From: UBA1479 sp040221095
GTDB lineage: Bacteria; Pseudomonadota; Alphaproteobacteria; Rhodospirillales; Casp-alpha2
Assembly: GCA_040221095.1 (NCBI GenBank)
Contig: JAVJVP010000017.1
Span: 186,001-250,000 of the forward strand
Length of the DNA stretch: 64,000 bases
Direction of reading: 5' to 3'
In this document: piece after piece, positions 15,801-23,758 of the stretch
How the letters are laid out: every line of letters starts with the position of its first letter
Position numbering within the stretch: position 1 is the first letter of the stretch
Program-made: the position numbers and the translations under genes
Notes under the pieces: model-generated
What the model was told of the DNA's origin: nothing
Database searches by the model: none
The model's input: the letters and a program-made list of their open reading frames with translations, nothing else

Positions 15801-16337
15801 CTGGAAAAGCACAAGGTCATGAGCTACGTCGAAATCCTGGCCGCCGGCCGGCCCGGCCATCGGCGCATGGCCGGCACCCTGGTGGCCATGAAGGAGCGCA
15901 CCTCGGCCAAGGGCTCGCGCTATGCCTTCGTCAGTTTCTCCGACACCACGGGCACCTTCGAGGCGATCATGTTCTCGGAAGTCCTGTCCGCCGCCCGCGA
16001 GCATCTGACCGAAGGCAATTCCTTCCTGATCGAGATGGAAGTGCAGATCGAGGCCGAGGCGCCGCGCTTCATGGTCCAGGGCCTGCGCCCCCTGGAAAGT
16101 GCCGCCTTGAACGCCGTCGGCTCGGTCACCGTGGTGATCGGCGGGGAAAGCCCGCTGGCGCCGCTGCGCGAGGTGCTGGAAAGCCAGGGCAAGGGGCAGG
16201 TGCCGGTCTATGTCGTGCCCCGGCTGGAGGATAACCGCGAGGTCGTGCTGTCATTGGGCGACCGCTACGCCGTGTCGCCAGCCGTGATCCAGGCCATCAA
16301 GTCGGTCCAGGGCGTGCTTGAGGTCGTCGAGGGCTGA
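12846..16337 (+). CDS. dnaE: DNA polymerase III subunit alpha
   Basis: This 1163-residue replicative polymerase has the DnaE1 order: N-terminal PHP domain beginning HLRVHSAYSLSEGAI, polymerase domain with the catalytic P-D419-F-D421-I-D-F motif and the GRGSGAGSVVAWSL segment, tandem HhH region, then the OB fold (around FVSFSDTTGTFEAIMFSE) and a C-terminal tau-binding part. Length is normal for alphaproteobacterial DnaE1. The ATG at 12846 is used because PHP homology starts within a few residues; upstream in-frame codons have no homology. It is transcribed away from the nitrile hydratase operon across a 194-bp gap. Confidence 0.97.
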   Translation: MSHADFVHLRVHSAYSLSEGAIRLKDLAKMCRSMDMPAVAVTDTNNLFGALEFSLAATDKGVQPIIGCQISVQMEAEEASGHAMAPSNGGRREREPSVVVLVQNPEGYRNLLQMLKVAYLDGDDGEETAISLDTLLRHNAGLILLTGGPGGPVGRLLQQGKGDAARDLLTRLANAYDGRTYVEILRHGMAAEEQTEGAFLDLAYSLDLPLVATNECFYPTPDMFEAHDALICIAESAYVSETERRRLTPEHWFKGAADMRRVFEDLPEAVDNTLVIARRCAFMVEKIAPILPPFDCGEGRTEQDELRAQALAGLEKRLITHVFSDGMDEAAREAAAKPYRERLDYELGVINEMGFPGYFLIVADFIGWAKDKGIPVGPGRGSGAGSVVAWSLLITDLDPLRFGLLFERFLNPERVSMPDFDIDFCQDRRDEVIRYVQKKYGDDHVAQIITFGKLQARAVLRDVGRVLQMPYGYIDKICKLVPNNPANPVTLGEAVEGEPQIRQMMKEDPQVQHLVDLAMKLEGLFRHASTHAAGVVIGDRPLQELIPLYRDPRSDLPVTGFNMKFVESAGLVKFDFLGLKTLTVLSTAVDLCREKGVELDLTTIPLDDTATFEMIGRGETTGVFQLESQGMRDVLRQMKADTFEDIIAVVALYRPGPMDNIPSYIARKKGDEVPDYLHPILEPILTETFGIMIYQEQVMQAAQLLSGYTLGGADLLRRAMGKKIKEEMDQQRQLFVDGAVQREVDGRKASDIFDQVAKFAGYGFNKSHAAAYALVAYQTAYLKANHPVEFLAASMTLDQHNTDKLNVFKQELDRMGVDLLSPDVNKSQVKFSVERDGGTSAIRYALAAIKNVGEGAMASLVEARKDGGPFKDVADFAHRLDPKVINKRQMENLIRAGALDSLNPNRRQLFTGLERILKEAVSAHQDRTSDQMGLFGGGGGSDAPEVPEIRLDNIADWTPMDRLKEEFDAVGFYLSSHPLATYESMLEKHKVMSYVEILAAGRPGHRRMAGTLVAMKERTSAKGSRYAFVSFSDTTGTFEAIMFSEVLSAAREHLTEGNSFLIEMEVQIEAEAPRFMVQGLRPLESAALNAVGSVTVVIGGESPLAPLREVLESQGKGQVPVYVVPRLEDNREVVLSLGDRYAVSPAVIQAIKSVQGVLEVVEG

Positions 16338-16456
16338 TCCTCCTTCGCCGCAATGTCACGCTTTTTTCCCTTGATCGGGCCGTCCTGCCCCTGTAAACCA
16401 CCGCCCATATCGCACGCGGGGACGCGGCGCCTGTGCAAATTCACGGGTTTTGCCGC

Positions 16457-16495
16457 TCCGGTGTTCGGCCATGGGGCCGAATGACACCCTGCGGA
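16457..16495 (+). promoter_or_regulatory. Leader hairpin upstream of rpsB, candidate S2 autoregulatory site
   Basis: Two nested stems flank a 4-nt loop: TCGGCC (16465-16470) pairs with GGCCGA (16475-16480), and GGTGT (16460-16464) pairs with ACACC (16484-16488) across an internal bulge. The outer TCCG and CGGA can also pair. The structure ends about 25 nt before the rpsB start and just before its GGAG. Ribosomal protein S2 is known to control its own operon in some proteobacteria through a leader of this kind. The assignment here is inference. Confidence 0.45.
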
Positions 16496-16519
16496 GGCAT
16501 AACCGGAGAAGAGATTATC

Positions 16520-17407
16520 ATGGCGATCCCGTCGTTCACCATGCGTCAGCTGTTGGAAGCTGGCGTTCACTTTGGTCACAGCACCCGTCGTTGGAACCCG
16601 AAAATGGCGTCGTACCTGTACGGCGACCGTAACGGCATCCACATCATCGACCTGCAGCAGACCGTTCCCCTGCTTCACCAGGCGCTTGCCGCCGTGCGCG
16701 ACGTCGTCGCGTCCAACGGCCGCATCCTGTTCGTCGGCACCAAGCGCGCGGCCTCGCCGCGGGTCGCCGAAGCCGCCAAGAAGTGCGGGCAGTACTACGT
16801 CAACCACCGCTGGCTCGGCGGCATGCTGACCAACTGGCAGACCATCTCCAAGTCCATCGCCCGTCTGCGCGAACTTGACAACAAGCTGGGCGGCCAGGAA
16901 GTGCAGGGCCTGACCAAGCGCGAGCAGCTGGGCCTGACCCGCGAGCAGGAAAAGCTTGAGCGCGCGCTCGGCGGCATCAAGGAAATGGGCGGCCTGCCGG
17001 ACATCATTTTCGTGATCGACACCAACAAGGAAGACATCGCCGTCGCCGAAGCCAACAAGCTGGGCATTCCGGTCGTCGGCGTCATCGATTCCAACAGCAA
17101 CCCGGCCGGCATCACCTATCCGATCCCGGGCAACGACGACGCGATCCGCGCGATCTCCATGTACTGCAACCTGGTTGCCGATTCCGTGCTCGACGGCCTG
17201 TCCGCGTCGCTGACCGCGAAGGGTGTGGACCTGGGCGCCGACGAGAACGCCGGCGGCGCCATCGAAGCGGCCCCGGAAGCCGAAGCGGCGGTTGCTGTGA
17301 CGGAAGCCGCCCCTGAGGCCGCTGCGCCTGAAGCTGCCCCCGAGGCCGAAGCTGCCGCGACGCCGGAAACGCCCGCCGAAGGCGGGGAAGCCCAGCCGGC
17401 TTCCTGA
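16520..17407 (+). CDS. rpsB: 30S ribosomal protein S2
   Basis: This 295-residue protein is S2 of the small ribosomal subunit and is needed for S1 binding. It starts MAIPSFTMRQLLEAGVHFGH and contains the S2 signatures RWNPKMASYLYG and NKLGIPVVGVIDSN. After about residue 240 there is an Ala/Glu/Pro-rich tail of roughly 55 residues (repeats of EAAPEA type), a low-complexity extension common in alphaproteobacterial S2. The ATG at 16520 follows a GGAGAAGAG ribosome binding site; the longer open frame upstream is the leader. tsf follows 51 bp downstream. Confidence 0.97.
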   Translation: MAIPSFTMRQLLEAGVHFGHSTRRWNPKMASYLYGDRNGIHIIDLQQTVPLLHQALAAVRDVVASNGRILFVGTKRAASPRVAEAAKKCGQYYVNHRWLGGMLTNWQTISKSIARLRELDNKLGGQEVQGLTKREQLGLTREQEKLERALGGIKEMGGLPDIIFVIDTNKEDIAVAEANKLGIPVVGVIDSNSNPAGITYPIPGNDDAIRAISMYCNLVADSVLDGLSASLTAKGVDLGADENAGGAIEAAPEAEAAVAVTEAAPEAAAPEAAPEAEAAATPETPAEGGEAQPAS

Positions 17408-17458
17408 CGCGCCTTTCGCGCCCGGGCTGACGATACGATCTGAAGAGAAGGTAGAATT

Positions 17459-18385
17459 ATGGCTGAAATCACTGCGGCTCTCGTCAAGGAGCTTCGCGAA
17501 CAAACCGGCGCCGGCATGATGGATTGCAAGAAGGCGCTGGCCGAAACCGGCGGCGACCTGGATCAGGCCGTCGACTGGCTGCGCACCAAGGGTCTGTCCG
17601 CCGCCGCCAAGAAGGCCGGCCGCGTGGCCGCCGAAGGTCTGGTGGCTGTTGCCGTCGCTGGCAACAAGGGTGCGGTCGTCGAAGTGAACTCGGAAACCGA
17701 CTTCGTGTCGCGCAACGAGCAGTTCCAGGAATTCGTCCGTGGCGTCGCCGGCTTGGCGCTGGCCGTCGACGGCGACATGGACAAGCTGTTGGCCGCCGAT
17801 TATCCGGGCGCCGGCCGCACGGTCGCCGATCAGCTGACCCATATGATCGCCACCATCGGCGAGAACATGTCGATCCGCCGCTGCGACGTCCTGTCCGTCG
17901 GCAACGGCGTGCTGGCGTCCTATGTCCACAACGCCATGACCGACGGCGTCGGCAAGATCGCCGTGCTGGTCAGCCTGGAATCGGCCGGCGACAAGGGCAA
18001 GCTGGAAGCCTTCGGCAGGCAGATCGCCATGCATGTCGCGGCGGCCAAGCCGCAGTCCGTGTCGCGCGACGAACTGGACCCGGAGATCCTGGAGCGCGAA
18101 CGCGTCGTGCTGTCGGAACAGGCCCGCGAATCGGGCAAGCCGGAAGAGATCATCGGCAAGATGGTCGAAGGCCGTCTGCGCAAGTTCTACGAAGAGGTCT
18201 GCCTGTTGGACCAGACCTTCGTGATCGATGGCGAGACCCAGGTTGCCAAGGCCGTCGAGGCCGCCGGAAAGGATGCCGGTGGCGCCATTTCGATCAATGG
18301 TTTCAAGATGTTCGTCCTTGGCGAGGGGATCGAGAAGGAAGTCGGCGATTTCGCCGCCGAGGTTGCGGCCGCGGCCGGCTCCTGA
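17459..18385 (+). CDS. tsf: Elongation factor Ts
   Basis: This 308-residue guanine-nucleotide exchange factor recycles EF-Tu. The N-terminal UBA-like domain carries the conserved TGAGMMDCKKALAETGGDLDQA stretch. The core has the TDFVSRNEQF motif that contacts EF-Tu, and the C-terminal module with EVCLLDQTFVID follows. Length is normal. The start is preceded by AGAGAAGGTAG. It is the second gene of the rpsB-tsf operon, and a hairpin at 18475-18511 separates it from pyrH. Confidence 0.97.
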   Translation: MAEITAALVKELREQTGAGMMDCKKALAETGGDLDQAVDWLRTKGLSAAAKKAGRVAAEGLVAVAVAGNKGAVVEVNSETDFVSRNEQFQEFVRGVAGLALAVDGDMDKLLAADYPGAGRTVADQLTHMIATIGENMSIRRCDVLSVGNGVLASYVHNAMTDGVGKIAVLVSLESAGDKGKLEAFGRQIAMHVAAAKPQSVSRDELDPEILERERVVLSEQARESGKPEEIIGKMVEGRLRKFYEEVCLLDQTFVIDGETQVAKAVEAAGKDAGGAISINGFKMFVLGEGIEKEVGDFAAEVAAAAGS

Positions 18386-18474
18386 TCCTTCGACGCGGCG
18401 TCCCGGCGGCTTTTCCGGGCGCCGGGCAAGACGCCGTTCGACGGGTGATGTAGACTGTCGCCCGGAACTCATTC

Positions 18475-18511
18475 CCGCCGCCGGTTTCCCGCCACCATGG
18501 GCCGGCGGCGG
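18475..18511 (+). terminator. Candidate partial terminator between tsf and pyrH
   Basis: A 10-bp perfect stem, CCGCCGCCGG (18475-18484) with CCGGCGGCGG (18502-18511), encloses a 17-nt loop and is followed by ATTTTGAT. The short, interrupted T-run suggests a weak terminator or attenuator that lowers expression of pyrH and the genes below relative to rpsB-tsf. A structural role only is also possible. Confidence 0.4.
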
Positions 18512-18531
18512 ATTTTGATGGAACAGCGCGA

Positions 18532-19257
18532 GTGTCCCCAGTGTCCGAGGAACCGAAGTACCAGCGTGTGTTGTTGAAACTGTCGGGCGAAGCCCTGATG
18601 GGCAAGCGCGATTACGGCCTGGACCCGGACATGGTCGGGCGCATCTGCGACGAAGTCGCCGCCGTCCACGACATGGGCGTTCAGGTCTGTCTCGTCATCG
18701 GCGCCGGCAATATCTTCCGCGGCATGTCCTCGTCGGCCGAGGGTATCGAGCGCACCAGCGCCGACTACATGGGCATGCTGGCGACGGTGATGAACGCGCT
18801 GGCGGTGCAAAGCGTCCTGGAATCGAAGGGTGTGGATACGCGGGTACAGTCGGCCATCCCCATGCAGACCGTGTGCGAATCCTATATCCGGCGGCGCGCC
18901 GTGCGCCATATGGAAAAGGGGCGGGTGGTGATCTTCGCCGCCGGCACGGGTAATCCGTTCTTCACGACGGACACGGCGGCGGCGCTGCGCGCGGTGGAAA
19001 TGGGCTGCGACGCGCTTTTGAAAGGTACGCAGGTCGACGGCGTTTATGATTCGGACCCCAAGACCAACCCGGACGCAGTGCGCTTTGACAACCTGAAGTA
19101 CCAGGATGTGTTGGCCCGCGACCTCAAGGTCATGGATACATCGGCGATCGCCCTGGCGCGTGACAATCGGGTTCCAATCCTCGTGTTTTCAATTCACAAT
19201 CCCGGAGAATTCTCCAAGGTTATCAAGGGGGATGGGCGGTTCACCCTGGTCGATTGA
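18532..19257 (+). CDS. pyrH: UMP kinase
   Basis: This 241-residue cytoplasmic kinase converts UMP to UDP for pyrimidine nucleotide synthesis. It belongs to the amino acid kinase fold, not the adenylate kinase fold. Motifs seen are KLSGEALMG near the start, VIGAGNIFRG, the UMP-binding FFTTDTAAALRA, and KGTQVDGVYDSDPKTNPDA. Start is probably GTG at 18532; a second GTG at 18541 is possible. Neither has a strong ribosome binding site. It lies between tsf and frr, as in most bacteria. Confidence 0.95.
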   Translation: MSPVSEEPKYQRVLLKLSGEALMGKRDYGLDPDMVGRICDEVAAVHDMGVQVCLVIGAGNIFRGMSSSAEGIERTSADYMGMLATVMNALAVQSVLESKGVDTRVQSAIPMQTVCESYIRRRAVRHMEKGRVVIFAAGTGNPFFTTDTAAALRAVEMGCDALLKGTQVDGVYDSDPKTNPDAVRFDNLKYQDVLARDLKVMDTSAIALARDNRVPILVFSIHNPGEFSKVIKGDGRFTLVD

Positions 19258-19314
19258 CCGGGCGCCGGCCGGCCCCCGGGGACCGTACCGACGCGGCCGC
19301 AATGGGAGGAAGTT

Positions 19315-19884
19315 ATGGCGGAATTCAATATTTCGAGTTTGAAGGGGGATGTCGCGCGGCGCATGGAGGGAGCCATCGAGGTTCTGCACCGTGAACTGGG
19401 CGGCCTGCGCACCGGACGGGCATCGACCAGCCTGCTGGAGCCGATAAACGTGCAGGCCTATGGCGCCGACATGCCCATGAACCAGGTCGGTACCATCGGC
19501 GTGCCGGAACCGCGCATGCTGACCGTGCAGGTCTGGGACCGGGGCCTTGTCGGCGCGGTCGAAAAGGCGATCCGCGATTCCGGCCTGGGTCTCAACCCGG
19601 CGGCGGACGGCCAGCTTGTCCGTGTGCCGATCCCGGCCCTGACCGAGGAACGCCGCACCGAATTGGGCAAGGTTGCCCATAAATACGCCGAAGAGGCGCG
19701 CATTTCCGTGCGCAACGTCCGCCGCCACGCCATGGACGAACTGAAGAACGCGGAAAAGGCGGGCGATATTTCCGAGGACGCCTTTCACGGCTATACGGAC
19801 GAGGTGCAGAAGTTGACCGACGAACACGTCGCCAAGATCGACGAGATCGTCGCCAACAAAGAAGTCGAAATCATGCAGGTCTGA
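19315..19884 (+). CDS. frr: Ribosome recycling factor
   Basis: This 189-residue protein splits post-termination ribosomes together with EF-G. It has the full RRF sequence: LRTGRASTSLLEPINVQAYG near residue 30, the PIPALTEERRTELGK hinge, and the long C-terminal helix with VRNVRRHAMDELK and DEIVANKEVEIMQV. Length is typical (185-190). GGGAGGAAG sits about 6 nt before the ATG. The stop is 5 bp before uppS, which links translation with cell-envelope genes on one transcript. Confidence 0.97.
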   Translation: MAEFNISSLKGDVARRMEGAIEVLHRELGGLRTGRASTSLLEPINVQAYGADMPMNQVGTIGVPEPRMLTVQVWDRGLVGAVEKAIRDSGLGLNPAADGQLVRVPIPALTEERRTELGKVAHKYAEEARISVRNVRRHAMDELKNAEKAGDISEDAFHGYTDEVQKLTDEHVAKIDEIVANKEVEIMQV

Positions 19885-19889
19885 CGCGG

Positions 19890-20630
19890 ATGCCCACGGT
19901 TCCCCTTCAATTATCCGACGCCCCGGCGGCCCCGGTACACGTCGCCGTCATCATGGACGGCAACGGGCGTTGGGCGAAGGGAAGGGGCTTGCCGCGCACC
20001 GCCGGGCACAAGGCCGGCGCCGAAGCCGTGCGGCGGACGGTGAGGGCGGCGGTCAGCCTGGGCGTGCCCTATCTGACCCTGTTCGGGTTTTCGTCGGAAA
20101 ACTGGAACCGTCCGGTCGGCGAGGTCGGCGACCTGATGGGTCTGCTGCGCCTGTATCTGCGCAAGGAAATCGGCGAACTTGACCGCGAGGGGGTGCGCCT
20201 TCGCATCATCGGCGAGCGCACGCGGTTCGACGCCGACATCCAGGCCTTGATCGTTGATGCCGAGGAGCGCACCGCCGGCAACACGCAGCTCAATCTGACG
20301 ATCGCACTGAGCTATGGCGGGCGGCAGGAAATACTGGCCGCGGCCCGGTCTTTGGCCGAACAGGTCCGGCGCGGCGAAATCGCCCCCGAGGACATCGACG
20401 AAACCCGGTTTGAGAACGCCCTTTTCACCGCCGGCCTGCCGGAGCCGGACCTGCTGATCCGGACCAGCGGCGAGCAGCGCGTCAGCAACTTCCTGCTGTG
20501 GCAGGTCGCCTATGCGGAATTCGTGTTCGCCGATGTCCTGTGGCCTGACTTCGGACATGAACACCTTGCCGAGGCATTGGGTGATTTCCGCAGCCGTGAG
20601 CGCCGGTTCGGCGGCGTCACGAGCCCCTAG
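19890..20630 (+). CDS. uppS: Undecaprenyl diphosphate synthase (cis-prenyltransferase)
   Basis: This 246-residue enzyme adds eight isopentenyl units to farnesyl diphosphate and makes the lipid carrier for peptidoglycan and O-antigen. The catalytic aspartate D23 is in VIMDGNGRWAKGRG. The FGFSSENWNRP motif and the LIRTSGEQRVSNFLLWQ region with the diphosphate-binding arginines are all present. It starts 5 bp after frr and is followed by cdsA. Confidence 0.96.
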   Translation: MPTVPLQLSDAPAAPVHVAVIMDGNGRWAKGRGLPRTAGHKAGAEAVRRTVRAAVSLGVPYLTLFGFSSENWNRPVGEVGDLMGLLRLYLRKEIGELDREGVRLRIIGERTRFDADIQALIVDAEERTAGNTQLNLTIALSYGGRQEILAAARSLAEQVRRGEIAPEDIDETRFENALFTAGLPEPDLLIRTSGEQRVSNFLLWQVAYAEFVFADVLWPDFGHEHLAEALGDFRSRERRFGGVTSP

Positions 20631-20648
20631 GCCCCTGGCGGATTGATT

Positions 20649-21284
20649 TTGGCCCTTTCTGAATTCCACAAGCGTGTGCTATCGGCGGCGGTCTTGCTGC
20701 CGCCCGTGGTTGCTGCCGTCTACGCCGGCCCGCCGTGGTACACGGCCCTGGTTGTTCTGTTCACCGCCGCCATGATTTGGGAATGGCTTGTCATGGCGCG
20801 CGCCCAGGTGTCCTGGTTGGTTCTGGGGTCGATCTATATCCTGGCCGCCGCCTATGTTTTGTTCCTGATGCGGGGCGACGATGCGGCGGGACGCAGTCTG
20901 ATCCTGTTTCTGTTCGTCGTCACCTGGATGACGGATACCGGCGCCTACCTGACCGGGCGAACCCTCGGCGGCCCGAAGCTCGCCCCCCGGATCAGCCCGT
21001 CGAAGACCATTTCCGGGGCCATCGGCGGTTTGCTGGCTGGGGTCGGGGCGGGTATCCTGGTATGGTCTTTGGCCGGCGAGACGGTCGATGGGCAGGTCGT
21101 TGTCGCCGCCGCGGTCGGCAGCATCGCCTGCCAGGTCGGTGACCTTCTGGAATCGGCGGCGAAGCGCCGTTTCGGGGTCAAGGATTCGGGGCGATTGATC
21201 CCCGGCCACGGCGGGGTTCTCGACCGGGTCGACGGCCTGCTGGCGGCAGCGCTGGCGGTTGCGGGAACGGGAATTTGGCGTTGA
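20649..21284 (+). CDS. cdsA: Phosphatidate cytidylyltransferase (CDP-diacylglycerol synthase)
   Basis: This membrane enzyme of about 211 residues converts phosphatidate and CTP to CDP-diacylglycerol, the precursor of all bacterial glycerophospholipids. It has about six hydrophobic segments, the PRISPSKTISGAIGG motif and the C-terminal CDP-alcohol signature KDSGRLIPGHGGVLDRVDGL with its metal-binding aspartates. It is shorter than E. coli CdsA (285) but within the range for alphaproteobacteria. The start is uncertain: TTG at 20649 has GGCGGA six nt upstream, while TTG at 20643 would be too close to it. uppS ends 18 bp before. Confidence 0.93.
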   Translation: MALSEFHKRVLSAAVLLPPVVAAVYAGPPWYTALVVLFTAAMIWEWLVMARAQVSWLVLGSIYILAAAYVLFLMRGDDAAGRSLILFLFVVTWMTDTGAYLTGRTLGGPKLAPRISPSKTISGAIGGLLAGVGAGILVWSLAGETVDGQVVVAAAVGSIACQVGDLLESAAKRRFGVKDSGRLIPGHGGVLDRVDGLLAAALAVAGTGIWR

Positions 21285-21300
21285 TTCAAGGACGTTAGGA

Positions 21301-22509
21301 ATGGATTTGGCCTTACAACCGGACACGACGGCGCAGGACGCCGACGCGGCCCCCCGCAGCGTCACCGTTCTGGGAGCGACCGGATCGGTCGGCTGCAACA
21401 CGGTCGATATCCTGGCCCGCCACCCGGATGCCTTCCAGGCCGAGGTTCTGACCGCGCACCGCAATGTGGATCTTCTCGTCGAACAGGCGATCCGCCTGGG
21501 CGCCAAGCGGGCGGTGATCGGCGACGACAGCAAATACGCCGCCCTGAAATCGGCCCTGGCGGGAACCTCGATCGAGGCCGCCGCCGGTGCGGAGGCCATT
21601 ACCGAGGCCGGCGACCAGCCGACCGACATCGTGGTCGCCGCGATCGTCGGTGCGGCGGGATTGCCGCCGGTGCTCAAGGCGGTGCGCCGGGGCGCGACCG
21701 TGGCCTTCGCCAACAAGGAATGCCTGGTGTCTGCCGGCGACCTGATGGTGCGTGAGGTCGAGGCCTCGGGCGCCACGCTGCTGCCGGTCGATTCCGAGCA
21801 CAGCGCCATCTTCCAGGTGTTCGATTTCGACCAGCCGGACAAGGTCCGGCGCATCGTGCTGACCGCCTCGGGCGGCCCGTTCCGCACCAAACCGCGGGAT
21901 GAACTGGCCGCCGTCACGCCGGCCCAGGCCGTTGCCCACCCCAACTGGGACATGGGCGCCAAGATTTCCGTCGACAGCGCCACCATGATGAACAAGGGGC
22001 TGGAACTGATCGAGGCCTTCCACCTGTTTCCCGTACCGGAAGAGCGGATCGAGATCCTGGTTCACCCCCAGTCGGTCATTCATTCCATGGTCGATTACGT
22101 CGACGGCTCCGTGCTGGCGCAATTGGGCACGCCTGACATGCGCACGCCGATCGCCTTTGCCCTGGCCTGGCCGAAGCGGGTGGAAACCCCGGCGGCGCGC
22201 CTGGCGCTCGAGGACATCGGCACGCTGACCTTCGAGGCCCCCGATCCCGTGCGCTTTCCGGCGCTGCGCCTGGCGCGCGAGGCATTGCGGGCGGGCAACA
22301 GCGCGCCTACCTTACTGAATGCCGCCAATGAGGTTGCCGTGGCCTGGTTCCTGGAAAAGGGACTGGGCTTTCTCAAGATCACGGAGGTTGTCGAGCAGGT
22401 GCTGGAACGGGTGACAGCCCGGCCGCTGGGCTCTCTCGACGACGTCTTCGCCGCGGATGCCGAAGCCCGCCGCGTTGCAGAGGAAATTGCTTCGAAATCA
22501 GTTGGTTAA
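21301..22509 (+). CDS. dxr: 1-deoxy-D-xylulose 5-phosphate reductoisomerase
   Basis: This 402-residue NADPH-dependent enzyme carries out the second step of the MEP isoprenoid pathway, making methylerythritol phosphate. The NADPH loop GATGSVG (25-31) is clear. Metal ligands D164 and E166 are in PVDSEHSAIFQ, and the catalytic loop TASGGPF and the NKGLELIEAFHLF segment are intact. The ATG at 21301 is preferred, with AAGGA 8 nt upstream; an in-frame ATG 42 nt earlier lies in the cdsA end. It supplies precursors for uppS in the same gene run. Confidence 0.96.
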   Translation: MDLALQPDTTAQDADAAPRSVTVLGATGSVGCNTVDILARHPDAFQAEVLTAHRNVDLLVEQAIRLGAKRAVIGDDSKYAALKSALAGTSIEAAAGAEAITEAGDQPTDIVVAAIVGAAGLPPVLKAVRRGATVAFANKECLVSAGDLMVREVEASGATLLPVDSEHSAIFQVFDFDQPDKVRRIVLTASGGPFRTKPRDELAAVTPAQAVAHPNWDMGAKISVDSATMMNKGLELIEAFHLFPVPEERIEILVHPQSVIHSMVDYVDGSVLAQLGTPDMRTPIAFALAWPKRVETPAARLALEDIGTLTFEAPDPVRFPALRLAREALRAGNSAPTLLNAANEVAVAWFLEKGLGFLKITEVVEQVLERVTARPLGSLDDVFAADAEARRVAEEIASKSVG

Positions 22510-22570
22510 TTCCCAATTTTCGGGTATTTCACCGGCATGGGTTTCCGACAGGCCTGAAAAAGGACCCCAC

Positions 22571-23707
22571 ATGAATATCGTCGACTTCGCCTTCAACTAC
22601 GTCGTGGTTTTCCTGATCGTGCTGACGATCCTGGTGTTCGTCCACGAATGGGGCCACTACTGGATCGCGCGCCGCTGCGGGGTGAGGGTCGAGGTGTTTT
22701 CCATCGGCTTCGGGCCGGAAATTTACGGCTGGACCGATAAAAACGACACCCGCTGGAAGATCAGCGCCATTCCGCTCGGCGGCTACGTCAAGATGTTCGG
22801 CGAAGCCGATATGGGCTGGGAGGAAGAGGAAGAATCTCAGCCCCTGCCGCCGGAAGAGAAGGCGGTGTCATTCCATCACAAGAAGCTGTGGCAGCGTTCG
22901 GCCATCGTCGCCGCGGGCCCCTTCGCCAACTTCATCTTCGCGGCCGTTCTGGTCGCCTTGCTGGCCGGGATCGTCGGCACGGCGCGGCCGCTGGCCGCCG
23001 TCGGTGAGGTGCAACCGGGCAGCGCCGCCGAATTGGGGCAGTTGCTGCCGGGCGACCGCATCACCGCCATCGACGGGCAGCCGATCAAATGGTTCGAGGA
23101 TCTGCGCCAGACGGTTTCCGCCAAACCGGGCGTGACGATGCGCATGGACGTCGCGCGCGGCGACGAAATCCTGACCCTGACCGTCACGCCCCAATCGCGT
23201 GCCGTCGAGGGGCAGGAGGCACCGATCGGCCTGCTTGGCGTGCGGTTCGACCCCCAGGCGGTCGAGTACGAACGCCAGGGCCCGGTCAAAGCCCTGTCCA
23301 CGGGCGTTGGCTATACGGTCGATATGGTGACCCGCATCTTCGGCGTTCTCGGTGAAATGATTTCCGGCAACCGTTCGGCGGAGGAACTGGGCGGGCCGCT
23401 GCGCATCGCTCAGCTTTCCGGCGATATCGCGCAGCTCGGCTTCAAGGAACTGGTTCTGTTCATGGCCGCGCTGTCGGTCAACCTTGGCCTCATCAACCTG
23501 TTTCCGATCCCGGTTCTGGACGGCGGCCGGCTGGTGTTTTATGCGGCCGAAGGGTTGCGGGGGCGGCCGTTGGCGCCGAAGATCGAGGAGTACGGCATGC
23601 GCGTGGGCTTGGCGCTTGTGCTGTTTCTGGTCGTGTTCGTCACATGGAATGATATAACCCAGATGCCGTGGGACCGGGTGTTCGCATGGTTCAAGGGGTT
23701 AATTTAA
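22571..23707 (+). CDS. rseP: RIP metalloprotease RseP (site-2 protease)
   Basis: This 378-residue inner-membrane zinc protease cleaves anti-sigma factors and leftover signal peptides within the membrane. The HEWGH zinc motif is at residues 25-29 in the first membrane helix. One PDZ domain is visible (about 120-200, PGSAAELGQLLPGDRITAIDG). The third metal ligand is in the C-terminal NLFPIPVLDGGRL motif. E. coli RseP has two PDZ domains and 450 residues; this shorter form with one is usual in alphaproteobacteria. The start at 22571 follows AAAAAGGA. It precedes bamA, as in most proteobacteria. Confidence 0.95.
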   Translation: MNIVDFAFNYVVVFLIVLTILVFVHEWGHYWIARRCGVRVEVFSIGFGPEIYGWTDKNDTRWKISAIPLGGYVKMFGEADMGWEEEEESQPLPPEEKAVSFHHKKLWQRSAIVAAGPFANFIFAAVLVALLAGIVGTARPLAAVGEVQPGSAAELGQLLPGDRITAIDGQPIKWFEDLRQTVSAKPGVTMRMDVARGDEILTLTVTPQSRAVEGQEAPIGLLGVRFDPQAVEYERQGPVKALSTGVGYTVDMVTRIFGVLGEMISGNRSAEELGGPLRIAQLSGDIAQLGFKELVLFMAALSVNLGLINLFPIPVLDGGRLVFYAAEGLRGRPLAPKIEEYGMRVGLALVLFLVVFVTWNDITQMPWDRVFAWFKGLI

Positions 23708-23758
23708 CGGATTGCCAATGATTTAGGCTCATAAGGGCGTAACACCTGGGGCCATGGC

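Noticed and set aside
12588..16004. 1138-codon minus-strand open frame opposite dnaE
   Set aside because: It is antisense to a clear dnaE, has low-complexity His/Arg/Gln/Gly composition and no family match. Long antisense frames are expected in GC-rich DNA with strong third-position bias.
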